Source: Globodera rostochiensis
Taxonomy: Eukaryota > Nematoda > Chromadorea > Rhabditida > Heteroderidae
DNA: 64,000 nucleotides
NCBI GenBank assembly: GCA_018350325.1
Contig: JAEVLN010000001.1
Location: forward strand, 168,501 to 232,500
Direction of reading: 5' to 3'
A program made the position numbers and the translations under genes. Below, piece after piece: positions 46,617-59,500 of the stretch (within the stretch, counting starts at the first letter, position 1; every line of letters begins with the position of its first letter). Below the pieces are notes generated by a model. It saw nothing but the letters and a program-made list of their open reading frames with translations. It searched no databases and was not told the DNA's origin.

Positions 46617-47910
46617 TAAGTTGTGAATGTTTTAACTGAATCAACAGAATTTGGGAGGGGAGAGAATCGAAGGAAATAAATCGATTGAAATGGCCGGCCG
46701 TATGGTGGCAAATCCGTCCTTTCGTCGCTGTTTTTGCTGCTGCTGTTGTCTCCCCCCCCCCTTTTGAATGAATGAATTATTTATTCACAAAATCCCCAAA
46801 AACAACTCTTTTTGTACATTTATTCATTCTATTTTTAAAAATTCGAAGCGAATTTGTTAATTATATATAAACTTATATGAGGATAATCCAGCCTCCTCAC
46901 AAACGAAAAATGCGCCGACGGGAAAAATTTTTGAACATTTTCAGTCTTTAGGGGAAAATTATGAATTTTTGGATCAATTTTCTTAACAAAAACAGATCAA
47001 ATTTTAAAAAATTTTCCCGGCACCACCGGGCACCTCTCCCTTTCTAAAAACTTTTAAAAAATTCCGGTATTTTTAAAATTTTGGTTGAAAATCTCTTAAC
47101 AAATTGAGGTGCTGAAAATTGGCCTAAGTCTCTTTATTGGGTTTTTTTTGCTTGAACCAAGGCTGTTTCTCAAAAATCATAGATTTTCAAAATCTTAGAT
47201 GTTGTTAGATCTTAAAAATATTGTCAAATTTGTGATCAGTAGGGCTGGCTGGGATTTATGATGCTCCAAAAAGGCCAAATATGCCAAAAATGCCGAAATA
47301 CGCTCTAAATATGCACCAAAAAAGGGATTTTTAGTGCATTTATTACGTCTAATAAGTAGATTTAAAGCCTTTTTGCATATTATTTTAATATTTTTGGGAA
47401 GTTGAATAAATTTGAAAAAAGTTCCGGCATTTTAACCGCCAGGCCATCTCAGCGCCCGCCAGCCATTTCAGCGCTTTTTCACTTCTTTTTTTATGCGAAA
47501 ATTTAATTTTCAGGCCTTTTTTTCGAAATGATTTTGACTTCCCCATGCGCCCAATAAGTACCATTTGGTCAATAGCCGGTGTTTAATGGTACTGAAGTGT
47601 CTTTTTTACACTTGCCGGCATCCAAATGGAGTCTGATCGAATTTCTTCACACCTAGATCGATTTGTCTCGTCGAGAGCTGTCGAATGATATTAAATTTGT
47701 TGCAATTGGTCCACGGGAAGATACAAAATTTTGGTCAAAAATGTCCAGTTTTGGCAATTTTTAAACGGTTCAAAAACCGGTTTAAATGCTTTTCCGCGCC
47801 AAAATTTTGATTGATCTATCGTTTTCAGCACCTAAGAAAACCTATAAACGTGTTTTTAAGTGATTTTACAAAAATCATATATAGTGAAATTTTTCCGCCA
47901 ATGGTGTCAG
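46617..47910. other. Transposon debris and AT-rich sequence
   Basis: No gene seen. A decayed GGCACCGCC-type core lies near 47017-47035. The text from about 47270 (ATGCCAAAAATGCCG repeats) pairs loosely with 48380-48415, so a larger degraded inverted element may enclose the foldback element at 47.9 kb. Confidence 0.4.
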
Positions 47911-48294
47911 TACGTTTTGCCAACTGTACATTTTGCCAACCCAGCAAAAATGGTACGTTTTGCCAACGCAGCAAAATTTTACGTTTTGCCAACCCAGCAA
48001 AATGTTTCATTTCGCCAACCCATCAAAAACTTAAATTTCGACCAATTTCGAACCCCGGACCCGAATTCGAAGGTTTTTTGATTTCAAAATTTATTTGGAA
48101 TCTTTTGGCCTCGAAACATTCAAGAAACCTGATCAAAATCATCCAAAACGTAAAGTTGGCAAAATGAACAGTTGGCAAAACGTACCGTTGGCAAAACGTA
48201 CCGTTGGCAAAACGTAATATTTTTGGTGAGTTGGCAAAACGTACCATTTTGGCTGGGTTGGCAAAATGTACAGTTGGCAAAACGTAGTGTAACC
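47903..48294. mobile_element. Foldback element with TTTTGCCAAC subrepeats
   Basis: Long inverted ends: left from GGTGTCAGTACGTTTTGCC and right (reverse complement) GGTTACACTACGTTTTGCC. About 57 bp (from 47911) match almost perfectly in inverted orientation, built from ACGTTTTGCCAAC subrepeats. The flanks TCCGCCAAT and TTAGCCAAT match at 7 of 9 positions, a possible 9-bp target duplication. The centre (about 48030-48080) resembles the centre of the 489-1209 element. Confidence 0.75.
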
Positions 48295-48707
48295 TTAGCC
48301 AATGTATATATATTTTGAGGAGGATTATTTTCCAAAACGTCCAAAAATCAATGTTTAGGGGTGGATTTTTTCCCAAAAAAGGCAAAAATATGCCAAAATA
48401 TGCACCGATATGCAATAATCCGGTCTCTACGCTCTCTCCCGCCCCTTCCCCTTCCTATTTTTGAAGTTTTACGTTCCGAACACTTCAAATTCTTTCGTTC
48501 CTTCCCTCTTCACAGAGTAATATTTCAAAATGAGGAAGCGAATTTAGCCCCTCCCAAGGCAAAACTGCTGTTTTTGGATCAATTTTCTAACAAATTCCAT
48601 AAAATTTTAAAATTTTCTCGGCGGCGCTTATCGGCACCGCCGACTCTCCCCCCCCCCCCTCCGCATTCCGGACTCAAAAATGTCGGAAATCCGGTATCCG
48701 GTTACAT

Positions 48708-49017
48708 CAGAGCTCCGATCTCAAAATTTTTTAAATTCCGCATCGGAGCATTAAAAAATCCTCATTTGCTCGACATTTCTTTATTAAAATCATAATAAGT
48801 AAACTTCGCTTCATTCGTTATATTTATCAGTGCAAACAACTGATTTGAGCAATTTCCAGTTTTGCCAATTTTGGAATTTTTCAAGGTCCGGCGGCGCCGC
48901 CGGGAAATTTAAAAAAAAAAATTTTAATGATATTTGTTAAGAAAAATGCTTTTTATTGGTCATTTTTCTTTTCAAAAACCACAGAATAAGGAAAAATGCG
49001 CAAATATCGGAGCCCTG
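48708..49017. mobile_element. hAT-like MITE with CAGAGCTCCGAT ends
   Basis: Left CAGAGCTCCGAT and right (reverse complement) CAGGGCTCCGAT terminal repeats, with the perfect 8-bp duplication GGTTACAT (48700-48707 and 49018-49025). The target itself is a CCGGTTACATCCCT element end like that at 41.1 kb, so this is a nested insertion. It lies about 80 bp upstream of the next gene's start codon. Confidence 0.85.
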
Positions 49018-49095
49018 GGTTACATCCCTTCTCCACACCTTTAAGGCTTTAAGGGAATGGCCACTCACAGAAACTGATCAATTGGCGCTGTAAAA

Positions 49096-50315
49096 ATGCT
49101 GCCGACGCTGCCCATGTCCGCATTTCGTGCCTCTGCGTTTCCGCTGCCTCTTAGGGCGGGCCTTATTCTCCTCCTCCTTACCCTGCTCCCCTCCATTCTG
49201 TCCCTGCACTGCTACGAGTGCTTTGACTCCATTCGTCCCTGCACTCGTTTCAACAACTGCACCGGATCTGCCTGCATTCTTTGTCGGTCACCTCGACCAA
49301 ATTTAGACATTTACTTACGCAAATCGCCGATCAGATGAGAACATGCCAAATCGAAGTTCGGTGTCCTTTTGTCTGCTAGTCAGTCCGGTCGCTCAGCAGA
49401 AAGATGCCGATTTGGTGCAGGGATGTTGGAAGGACGAAGGAACTTCGGGCGTCGAATGCTTGTGCACCGACGAATTCTGCAACCTTCCCAGGGACCAGTG
49501 GGCATCCGGTATGCGCGGGTTGTCGAGCGATATGAGTTTATGCCGTAGCTCTTTTTTGAAAAAGCCTGGGATGCTTACGAATAAAAGGAAATGAATGGCA
49601 CGTAAATGCCCGAAACTTTCACCGACAGAACTTCTAAACTTCTGACTGGCCCCTATCGCGTCTTTTTGTGTTCATGGCACCATAAACGATGTTTCAGACC
49701 CGAACTCCCCGCCAGTGTTCGGGTTGAGGATGTTGCAGAGGAACCCTTTGGTGGACTACGGTAGGTGGGGGGGGGGATACCGTCAAATGTGAAAATGGTT
49801 GTAGAATATTTGGACGACGAAAGGGCGGCGAGTTTGGGAGTCGACGGACCACAAAGTCGGGCCAAGGAAAGTCAACAAAAAGTGGAGGAGGACAAAGACA
49901 TTGTAGAAGATCCAGAAATGACGGAGCAGTACATTGGACATGGTATTTATGAACAAAATAATTGGTTCTCATAATGTTGAGCAATACAGATCTGATGCCG
50001 GTCGAACTTTCCGATTACTTTGACTGGGAAAGACGATTCCGGCACCCGAACAAGTCCAACAACCTTCGAGGAAAGGCGCAGGACGGCACGTCGTCGGTTT
50101 CACAACCGATCGAACCTTCTTCAACAGAACTTCCCATCCCCATAAATCTTGGCAAAAATGCCACAACTGATCCACTTGAATACCTCGTCAATGGCTCAAT
50201 CTCAATATTAACGGGTTTTGTGTGCCTTCCGTCGATAGTGCTTTGCGTGATAAGCTTGTCAACCGGTTCGATATTATCGTTGCTTTTTTCGTTTTCAGTC
50301 TGTTTGTTGGTTTGA
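49096..50315 (+). CDS. Ly6/three-finger-domain cell-surface protein, probably GPI-anchored
   Basis: Five exons join in frame: 49096-49282, 49335-49508, 49698-49760, 49805-49942 and 49990-50315, all junctions in phase 1. The N-terminus is a long signal peptide (core LILLLLTLLPSILS). The mature part opens LHCYECF and continues with spaced cysteines to GCW, CLCTDEFCN, the CxC...CN ending typical of Ly6/uPAR/activin-receptor-like three-finger folds. A variable acidic and Ser/Pro-rich linker follows. The last 45 residues are hydrophobic (TGFVCLPSIVLCVISLS...) with no cytoplasmic tail, as in a GPI-attachment signal or a terminal membrane anchor. The role is unknown; nematode relatives include membrane proteins of the nervous system. 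A hAT MITE sits just upstream. Confidence 0.72.
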
Positions 50316-51638
50316 GATTTGTTATTTTAAAAAGGCTATTCAGAAACTTTTTTTAACACATATTTCCGAAATTTTTAACTTTAATTCCGTATAAAAGGCG
50401 AAAGTGACACTTTTGTTGTGAGAAATGAGCGGCAAATATCACCGACCTTCGCCCCAGGGGACAAATGCCCTGAAGTGCTACTTTGGGCAGTGCACTTCCC
50501 ACCAATTCTTCCGTCGACAGTTTCCTCTTTTCCGTTCTCGCGGCAGCTTTTTCTCTCATCCCCGTTCCATTCCTCCCCCCGCCAGGCCCTCACTCGGCCA
50601 TCGCTTATTCCAATGCCAACTACTCGTCCCCCCCTCTACTCCAAAGAACTCCAAATCCGTTGGTTCGGCTGGGCTCTTCTGACCATTTGGCTGTTGACAG
50701 TGATTTGCATGACTCGCGAGTTTTGGTGGTGCACAAACAGAAGAAGAACAAGAAAAGGAGGGGAAGGAAGAGGAGGGGAAGGAGGAGGAGGGGAAGGAGG
50801 AGGAGGGGAAGGAGGATGAGGGGAAGGATGAGGAGGAGGAGGAGGAGAATAGCAGAAGGATGGGGGCACGGACACGGAGGAGGAACGGGGGAAAGAGGGG
50901 GCGGGGAAAAGAGGTCGCAAGTTCCACTGGGATAAGAAGCCTGGAAAAGTGTGATGAGAATTGAGGGAAAACATGCGAGTTCAGAGCAGCGCAACTGAAG
51001 GAAGAAGTGTCGTTATTTTGTTGAATGATTCATTTATTTTGTGCCATTTCTTACCCTGTCCCTCCATTCTCACACGTCGCTAATTTTGGGTATCTCAGGT
51101 TAAGAAGAAGAGAATGGAAATGAACGGATTGAATTGCTGAAGAAGAGAAGGGCAGAGGGTTTGATGGCGATGATCGGTCAGTGATAATTCATAAAATGCA
51201 GCATTTAATCGGAGTTTGTATAAATTCACAAATAAAGAAACTAATTATTTGAATGGGAATTACGACGACCGATTGGGGCCGAACTCTCCAAATACTGAGA
51301 AGAGAATAGGCGAGAACGGGTTGGGTTGGATTGACGGGAAGTCGGGAGGGTATCTGGGCAATTATTACCCTTCAGCAATTGTGGGGGGGGGGGGGGGGGT
51401 AAACGGACCGAAATGCGTGGATTTGATTTTGGGGCACAGACCGCGGGTGGAACGACCAGTCAGAAAGAATCCTTTCTGTGCCCACTTTATATGCCCTTCA
51501 ATTCCCTTTCACCATCGGACAAACACTTTCCACCCGCGTCTTTGAAGAATAACAAACAGTCCAACAGCCCGTCCGTATTCACGACCATCCATTTCAACAA
51601 TTCAATCAATTCGCCCACCCTCAAAAGCATATAAACAA
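50316..51638. other. Intergenic; one doubtful open frame
   Basis: The frame at about 50483-50935 (+) has a hydrophobic stretch (SFLFSVLAAAFSLIPVPF) followed by a Lys/Arg-rich tail encoded by a GAGGAGGGGAAG-type repeat (50755-50850). It lacks an ATG at the right place and would need an unseen upstream exon. I do not call it a gene. A (G)n run lies at 51382-51399. Confidence 0.35.
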
Positions 51639-52815
51639 ATGAACGGCTTTCTCTTTGCCCTGCTTCTCCTCTTATCATTTTCCTCCTCCGGCATTGCGGC
51701 AAGTTCTCATTTTGTCCCATTTACCCTTCCCACACAGTGCATTAGTTACGGCGGATGTCTGCTCGGATACCCAAATGGCGGATGTGCCCCGGCAACGGGA
51801 TATTTCGCGCACTGTTACGGCGGATATTGCCGGAAGAGCAAGGCAAAGGGTTCGCGGATGTTGGCACTGAACGAATCGGACGGAGGAGTAGGGGAAAAAG
51901 GGGCGGGAGAAGAGGACAAGCGGATGGACGAGTTCGGAAGAATTGGAGACGGAGGGCGTACTCTGGAAGAGAACCCCAGCAGAAAGGACGAGGAGGGCAA
52001 GGACTTCATTCCGCTCGAGGCGAGTGCCCCGAGGGGGAGGAGGGATCGTTGGGACGGACATGACTTTCTTTATTTCAGGTTTCTCCGGACGTGCTTTTCC
52101 TGGAATGCTGCCAAAGCTGGTCTCTGCCGCGGTCTTGCCTGCTCAAGTGCTCCTACACAAATTATACTGCCGAAATGGTCAAGCGGCTTTATCACTCGCT
52201 CTAATCTTTCTTTCCTTGCTTCTCCAGCTCCGTTCGATGTTCTTCCGTTCAGACGAATGTCCGATAGAATCCGCCTCCATCATCCATTTTTGTGCCTCAC
52301 AGAATTTGGATCACAGTTTGTGCTGTCGACAGAATGGCATTTTGACAACACGTTCAGGCGAGAAATGCATGATCTTCTGTGAACAGGTTGGTTAAGCCAT
52401 GCATAATCAATCACGATTTCCGCAATCCGATCAGTTGCCCCAAAATGAAACTCGACTCGACCTGAGTTACGTGTCGTGCTTTGAGCGATTCACCGAAATG
52501 AAAAAGTGTTTTCATGAAAGTGCCCTGAGGACAATCGACTATTTGGAGGCAGAATTCGATCAACTGAAGAAAGGAGATGAAGCCGGTCATAACAAACTGA
52601 AGGATGAAGCAGGAGGGGGAGAGGGCAAGCAGAGAACATCGGGCGATCAGGACGAAGCAGGTGCGCAGGAGGACGAGAAGGAGAAGGGAAGCACTTTCTC
52701 AATAGCAAAGCCTCCGGTAATCTTCGTCAATGATCGCTCAATCAAACATCCGAACATCAACGACGACTACACTCCGGCGGAAGAGGAAGCCCCGCGGGGA
52801 AAGAGGAAAGAATGA
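51639..52815 (+). CDS. Secreted DB-domain protein (nematode Cys-rich family)
   Basis: Exons 51639-52019, 52079-52177, 52228-52386 and 52435-52815 join in frame. A signal peptide (MNGFLFALLLLLSFSSSGIA) is followed by a short Gly/Cys segment (GGCLLGYPNGGCAP) and an acidic linker. Then comes a Cys-rich module with LECCQSWSLPRSCLLKC, CASQNLDHSLCC, GEKCMIFC and CFERFTEMKKCF. The order CC...C..C...C...DH..CC...C..FC matches the DB module as I know it (Pfam DB), a nematode-expanded extracellular domain of unknown function. The C-terminal ~90 residues are charged and low-complexity. Intron 1 (52020-52078) begins GCGAGT, so it is GC-AG; no GT donor in the right phase was found nearby. It ends about 100 bp before the giant minisatellite. 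Confidence 0.8.
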
Positions 52816-52903
52816 GCGGCCGGCCACATGAGAAAAGGGGCGGAGAGGATGAGAGAAGGAAGAGTGTGACGGAAACAGCCGACCAGTTCAGATCACTTCA
52901 GAC

Positions 52904-55900
52904 ATCATCCAAAATGAATATTGTCCCACCCCCAACCATCCTCAATCATCCAAAATGAATATTGTCCCACCCCCAACCATCCTCAATCATCCAAAATGAA
53001 TATTGTCCCACCCCCAACCATCCTCAATCATCCAAAATGAATATTGTCCCACCCCCAACCATCCTCAATCATCCAAAATGATAATTGTCCCACCCCCAAC
53101 CATCCTCAATCATCCAAAATGAATATTGTCCCACCCCAACCATCCTCAATCATCCAAAATGAATATTGTCCCACCCCCACCCCCCCCCCAACCATCCTCA
53201 ATCATCCAAAATGAATATTGTCCCACCCCCAACCATCCTCAATCATCCAAAATGAATCAGTGTCCCACCCCCAACCATCCTCATCATCCAAATGAATATT
53301 GTCCCACCCCCCCCCCCCCCCACCATCCTCAATCATCCAAAATGATATTGTCCCAACCCCCCCCCCCAACCTCCTCAATCATCCAAAATGAAGAGTGGTC
53401 CCACCCCCACCATCCCTCAATCATCCAAATGATATTGTCCCACCCCCAACCATCCTCAATCATCCAAATGAATATTGTCCCACCCCCAACCATCCTCAAT
53501 ATCCAAAAATGAATATTGTCCCACCCCCACCATCCTCAATCATCCAAAATGAATATTGTCCACCCCCCCCCCCCCAACCATCCTCAATCATCCAAATGAA
53601 TATTGTCCCACCCCCCAACCATCCTCATCATCCAAAATGAATATTGTCCCACCCCAACCATCCTCAATCATCCAAAATGAATATTGTCCCACCCCCAACC
53701 ATCCTCAATCATCCAAATGAATATTGTCCACCCCACCCCCCCAACCATCCTCATCATCCAAAATGAATATTGTCCCACCCCCCCCCCAACCATCCTCAAT
53801 CATCCAAAATGAATATTGTCCCACCCCCAAACCATCCTCAATCATCCAAAATGAATATTGTCCCCACCCCCAACCATCCTCATCATCCAAAATGAATATT
53901 GTCCCCCCCAACCATCCTCATCATCCAAAATGAATATGTCCCACCCCCAACCATCCTCAATCATCCAAAATGAATATTGTCCCACCCCCAACCATCCTCA
54001 TCATCCAAAATGAATATTGTCCCACCCCCAACCATCCTCAATCATCCAAAATGAATATTGTCCCACCCCCCCCCCCAACCATCCTCAATCATCCAAATGA
54101 ATATTGGTCCCACCCCCCAACCATCCTCAATCATCCAAAATGAATATTGTCCCACCGCCCCAACCATCCTCAATCATCCAAAATGAATATTGTCCCACCC
54201 CCCAACCATCCTCAATCATCCAAAATGAATATTGTCCCACCCCCAACCATCCTCAATCATACACAAAATGAATTATTGTCACCAACGCCCCAACCCACCC
54301 CTCAATCATCCAAAATGAATATTGTCCCACCCCCCAACCAAGCCATCCTCAATCATCCAAAATGAAATATTGTCCACACCCCCAACCCATCCTCAATCAT
54401 CCAAAAGTGAATATTGTCCCACCCACCCAACCATCCTCAAATCACCCAAAATGAAGATTGTCCACCCCCCCCCCCCCAACCATCCTCAATATCATCCAAA
54501 ATGAATATTGTACCCACCCCCCCAACCATCCTCAATCATCCAAAATGAATATTGTCCCACCCCCCCCAACCATCCTCAATCATCCAAATGAATATTGTTC
54601 CCACCCCCCCCCAACCATCCTCAATCATCCAAAATGAATATTGTCCCACCCCCCCCCCCAACCATCCGCAATCATCCAAAATGAATATTGTCCCAACCCC
54701 CCCCAACCATCCTCAATCATCCAAAATTGAATATTGTCCCACCCCCCAACCATCCTCAATCATCCAAAATGATATTGTCCCACCCCAACCATCCTCAATC
54801 ATCCAAATGAATATTGGTCCCACCCCCAACCATTCCTCAATCATTCCAAAATGGAATATTGTCCCACCCCCCCAACCATCCTCAGTCATCCAAAATGAAG
54901 AGGTCCACCCCCCCCAACCATCCGTCAATCATACCAAAATGAATATTGGCCCACCGCCCAACCATCCTCATCATCCAAAATGAATATTGTCCCCCACCCC
55001 CAACCATCCTCAAAGTCATCCAAAATGAATATTGTCCCCCCTCCCCCCAACCAGCTCTCAATCATCCAAAATGAATAGTGTGCCCACCCCCCCAAACCAT
55101 CTCAATCATCCAAAAATGAATATGTCTCCACCACCCAACCATCCTCAATCAATCAAAATGAATATTGTCCCCCCCCCCCCAACCATCCGCAATCATCCAA
55201 AATGAATATGTCCCACCCCCCCCCAACCTCCTCAATCATCAAAATGAATATTGTCCCACTCCCAAACATCCTCAATCATCCAAAATGAATATTGTCCCAC
55301 CCCCCCCCCAACCATCCTCAATCATCCAAAATGAATATTGTCCCCACCCCCAACCAGCCTCAAATCATCCAAATGAATATTGTCCCACCCCCAACCTCAA
55401 TCATCCAAATGAATATTGTCCCACCCCCAACCATCCTCAATCATCCAAAATGAATAGTGTCCCCCCCCCAACCATTCCTCAATCATCCAAAATGAATATT
55501 GTCCCCACTCCCAAACCATCCTCAATCAATCCAAAATGAATATTGTCCCACCCCAACCCATCCTCAATCATCCAAAATGAATATTGTTCCCAACCCCCAA
55601 CCATCCTCATCATCCAAATGGAATATTGTTCCCACCCCCCCCCCCCCACCAACCATCCTCAATCATCCAAAATGAATATTGTTCCACCCCCCCCAACCAT
55701 CCTCAATCATCCAAAATGAATATTGTCCCCAACCCCAACCATCCTCAATCATCCAAAATGAATATTGTCCCACCCCCCCCCCACATCCTCATCACCAATG
55801 AATTCCCAACCCACAGCCTCAATCAGCCAAAATGATATTGTCCCACCCCCCCCCCCCCCAACCATCCTCAATTCATCAAAATGAATATTGTCCCACCCCC

Positions 55901-58900
55901 AAACCATCCTCAATCATCCAAAATGGAATATTGTCCCACCGCCCAACCATCCTCAATCATCCAAAATGAATATTGTCCCACCCCCAAGCCATCCTCAATC
56001 ATCCAAAATGAATATTGTCCCAACCCCCCCCCCCCCCGCCCCCCCAACCATCCGCAATCATCCAAAATGAATATTGTCCCACCCCCAACCTGCCTCAATC
56101 ATCCACAATGAATATTGTCCCAAACCCCCCAAAACCATCCTCAATCATCCAAAATGAATATTGTCCCCCCACCAACCATCCTCAATCATCCAAATGAATA
56201 TTATCCCACCCCCCCCCCCCCCCCCCCCCCAACCATCATCAATCATCCAAAATGAATATTGTCCACCCCCAACCATCCTCAATCTCCAAAATGAATATTT
56301 TCCCCACCCCCAACCATCCTCAATCATCCAAAATGAATAGTGTCCCACCCCAACCACCTCAATCATCCAAAATATATTGCCCACCCCCACCATCATCATC
56401 ATCCAAAATGAATATTTCCCACCCCCAACCAGCCTCATCACATCCAAAATGAATATTGTCCCACCCCCAACCATCCTCAATCATCCAAATGAATATTGTC
56501 CCACCCCCAACCATCCTCAATCATCCAAAATGAATATTGTCCCCACCCCCAAACCATCCTCAATCATCCAAAATGAATATTGTCCCACCCCCCAACCATC
56601 CTCAATCATCCAAATGAATATTGTCCCACCCCCAACCATCCTCAATCATCCAAAATGAATAGTGTCCCACCCCCAACCATCCTCAATCATCCAAAATGAA
56701 TATTGTCCCACCCCCCCCCCCAACCATCCTCATCATCCAAAATGAATATTGTCCCACCCCCAACCATCCTCAATCATCCAAAATGAATATTGTCCCACCC
56801 CCAACCATCCTCAATCATCCCAAAATGAATATTGTCCCACCCCCAACCATCCTCAATCATCCAAAATGAATATTGTCCCACCCCCCCCCCCCAACCATCC
56901 TCAATCATCCAAAATGAATATTGTCCCACCCCCCCCCCAACCATCCTCAATCATCCAAAATGAATATTGTCCCACCCCCAACCATCCTCAATCATCCAAA
57001 TGAATATTGTCCCACCCCCAACCATCCTCAATCATCCAAAATGAATATTGTCCCACCCCCAACCATCCTCAATCATCCAAAATGAATATTGTCCCACCCC
57101 CAACCATCCTCAATCATCCAAAATGAATATTGTCCCACCCCCAACCATCCTCAATCATCCAAAATGAATATTGTCCCACCCCCAACCATCCTCAATCATC
57201 CAAAATGAATATTGTCCCCACCCCCAACCATCCTCAATCATCCAAAATGAATATTGTCCCACCCCCCCCAACCATCCTCAATCATCCAAAATGAATATTG
57301 TCCCACCCCCCCCCAACCATCCTCAATCATCCAAAATGAATATTGTCCCACCCCCAACCATCCTCAATCATCCAAAATGAATATTGTCCCACCCCCAACC
57401 ATCCTCAATCATCCAAAATGAATATTGTCCCACCCCCAACCATCCTCATCATCCAAAATGAATATTGTCCCACCCCCAACCATCCTCAATCATCCAAATG
57501 AATATTGTCCCACCCCCCCCAACCATCCTCAATCATCCAAAATGAATATTGTCCCACCCCCACCATCCTCAATCATCCAAAATGAATATGTCCCAACCCC
57601 CCCAACCATCCTCAATCATCCAAAATGAATATTGTCCCAACCCCCCCCCCAACCATCCTCAATCATCCAAATGAATATTGTCCCACCCCCAACCATCCTC
57701 AATCATCCAAATGAATATTGTCCCCCCCCAACCATCCTCAATCATCCAAAAGTGAATATTGTCCCACCCCCAACCATCCTCAATCATCCAAAATGAATAT
57801 TGTCCCACCCCCCAACCATCCTCAATCATCCAAAATGAATATTGTCCCACCCCCAACCATCCTCAATCATCCAAAATGAATATTGTCCCACCCCCAACCA
57901 TCCTCAATCATCCAAAATGAATATTGTCCCACCCCCACCCCCAACCATCCTCAATCATCCAAAATGAATATTGTCCCACCCCCACCCCCAACCATCCTCA
58001 ATCATCCAAAATGAATATTGTCCCACCCCCAACCATCCTCAATCATCCAAAATGAATATTGTCCCACCCCCCCCCCCCCAACCATCCTCAGTCATCCAAA
58101 ATGAATATTGTCCCACCCCCAACCATCCTCAATCATCCAAAATGAATATTGTCCCACCCCCAACCATCCTCAATCATCCAAAATGAATATTATCCCACCC
58201 CCCCCCCCCCCCAACCATCCTCAATCATCCAAAATGAATATTGTCCCACCCCCAACCATCCTCAATCATCCAAAATGAATATTGTCCCACCCCAACCATC
58301 CTCAATCATCCAAAATGAATATTTGTCCCACCCCCAACCATCCTCAATCATCCAAATGAATATTAGCCCACCCCACCAATCTCCAACATCCCAAAATGAA
58401 TATTGTCCCACCCCCCCCCCCCACCATCCTCAATCATCCAAAATGAATATTGTCCCACCCCCAACCATCCTCAATCATCCAAATTGAATATTGTCCCACC
58501 CCCAACCATCCTCAATCATCCAAAATGAATATTGTCCCCACCCCCCCCCAACCATCCTCAATCATCCAAAATGAATATTGTCCCCACCCCCAACCATCCT
58601 CAATCATCCAAAATGATATTGTCCCACCCCCACCATCCTCAATCATCCAAAATGAATATTGTCCCACCCCCCAACCATCCTCAATCATCCAAAATGAATA
58701 TTGTCCCACCCCCACCATCCTCAATCATCCAAAATGAATATTGTCCCACCCCCAACCATCCTCAATCATCCAAAATGAATCTTGTCCCACCCCCCAACCA
58801 TCCTCAATCATCCAAAATGAATATTGTCCCCCCCCCAACCATCCCTCAACATCCAAATGATATTGTCACGAACCCAAACCATCCTCAATCATCCAAATGA

Positions 58901-59430
58901 ATATTGTCCCACCCCCCCCCCCCCCAACCATCCTCAATCATCCAAAAATGAATATTGTCCCACCCCCAACCATCCTCAATCATCCAAACTGAATATTGTC
59001 CCGCCCCCCAACCATCCTCAATCATCCAAAACTGAATATTGTCCCACCCCCACCCCCCAACATCCTCAATCATCCAAAATGAATATTGTCCCACCCCCAA
59101 CCATCCTCAATCATCCAAAATGAATATTGTCCCACACCCCCCCCCCAAACCATCCTCAATCATCCAAAATGATATTGTCCCCACCCCCAACCATCCTCAA
59201 TCATCCACAAATGAATATGGTCCCACCCCCAAACCATCCTCAATCATCCAAAATGAATATTGTCCCACCCCCCACCCCAACCATCCTCAATCATCCAAAA
59301 TGAATATTGCCCACCCCCCACCACAACCATCCTCAATCATCCAAAATGATATTGTCCCACCCCCACACCCAACCATCCTCAATCATCCAAAATGAATATT
59401 GTCCCACCCCCAACCATCCTCAATATTTTC
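52904..59430. repeat. Giant 6.5-kb minisatellite, about 41-bp unit, roughly 155 copies
   Basis: The unit is AATGAATATTGTCCCACCCC plus a variable C run, then AACCATCCTCAATCATCCAA. C-run length varies from about 3 to 20. The right part (about 56,900-58,300) is the most regular. The part at about 54,200-56,400 has many single-base indels (extra bases in CATCCTCAATC, missing A in CCAAAATG), unlike the flanks. Short proline-rich open frames across it are artefacts. It fills the whole space between the DB-domain gene and the pmt-2 gene. Confidence 0.95.
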
Positions 59431-59500
59431 TTCCGTTCAATCTTAATCCGAAATTCGTCGTCTCTTCCGTTCAATCTCATCCGAAATTCGTCGTTTCCCT

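Noticed and set aside
50483..50935. Secreted basic protein candidate
   Set aside because: No ATG in frame, the basic tail is encoded by a GAGGAGGGGAAG repeat, and no acceptable upstream exon was found.
52904..59430. CRISPR-like array
   Set aside because: No unique spacers between repeats; it is a continuous tandem minisatellite in a eukaryotic genome.
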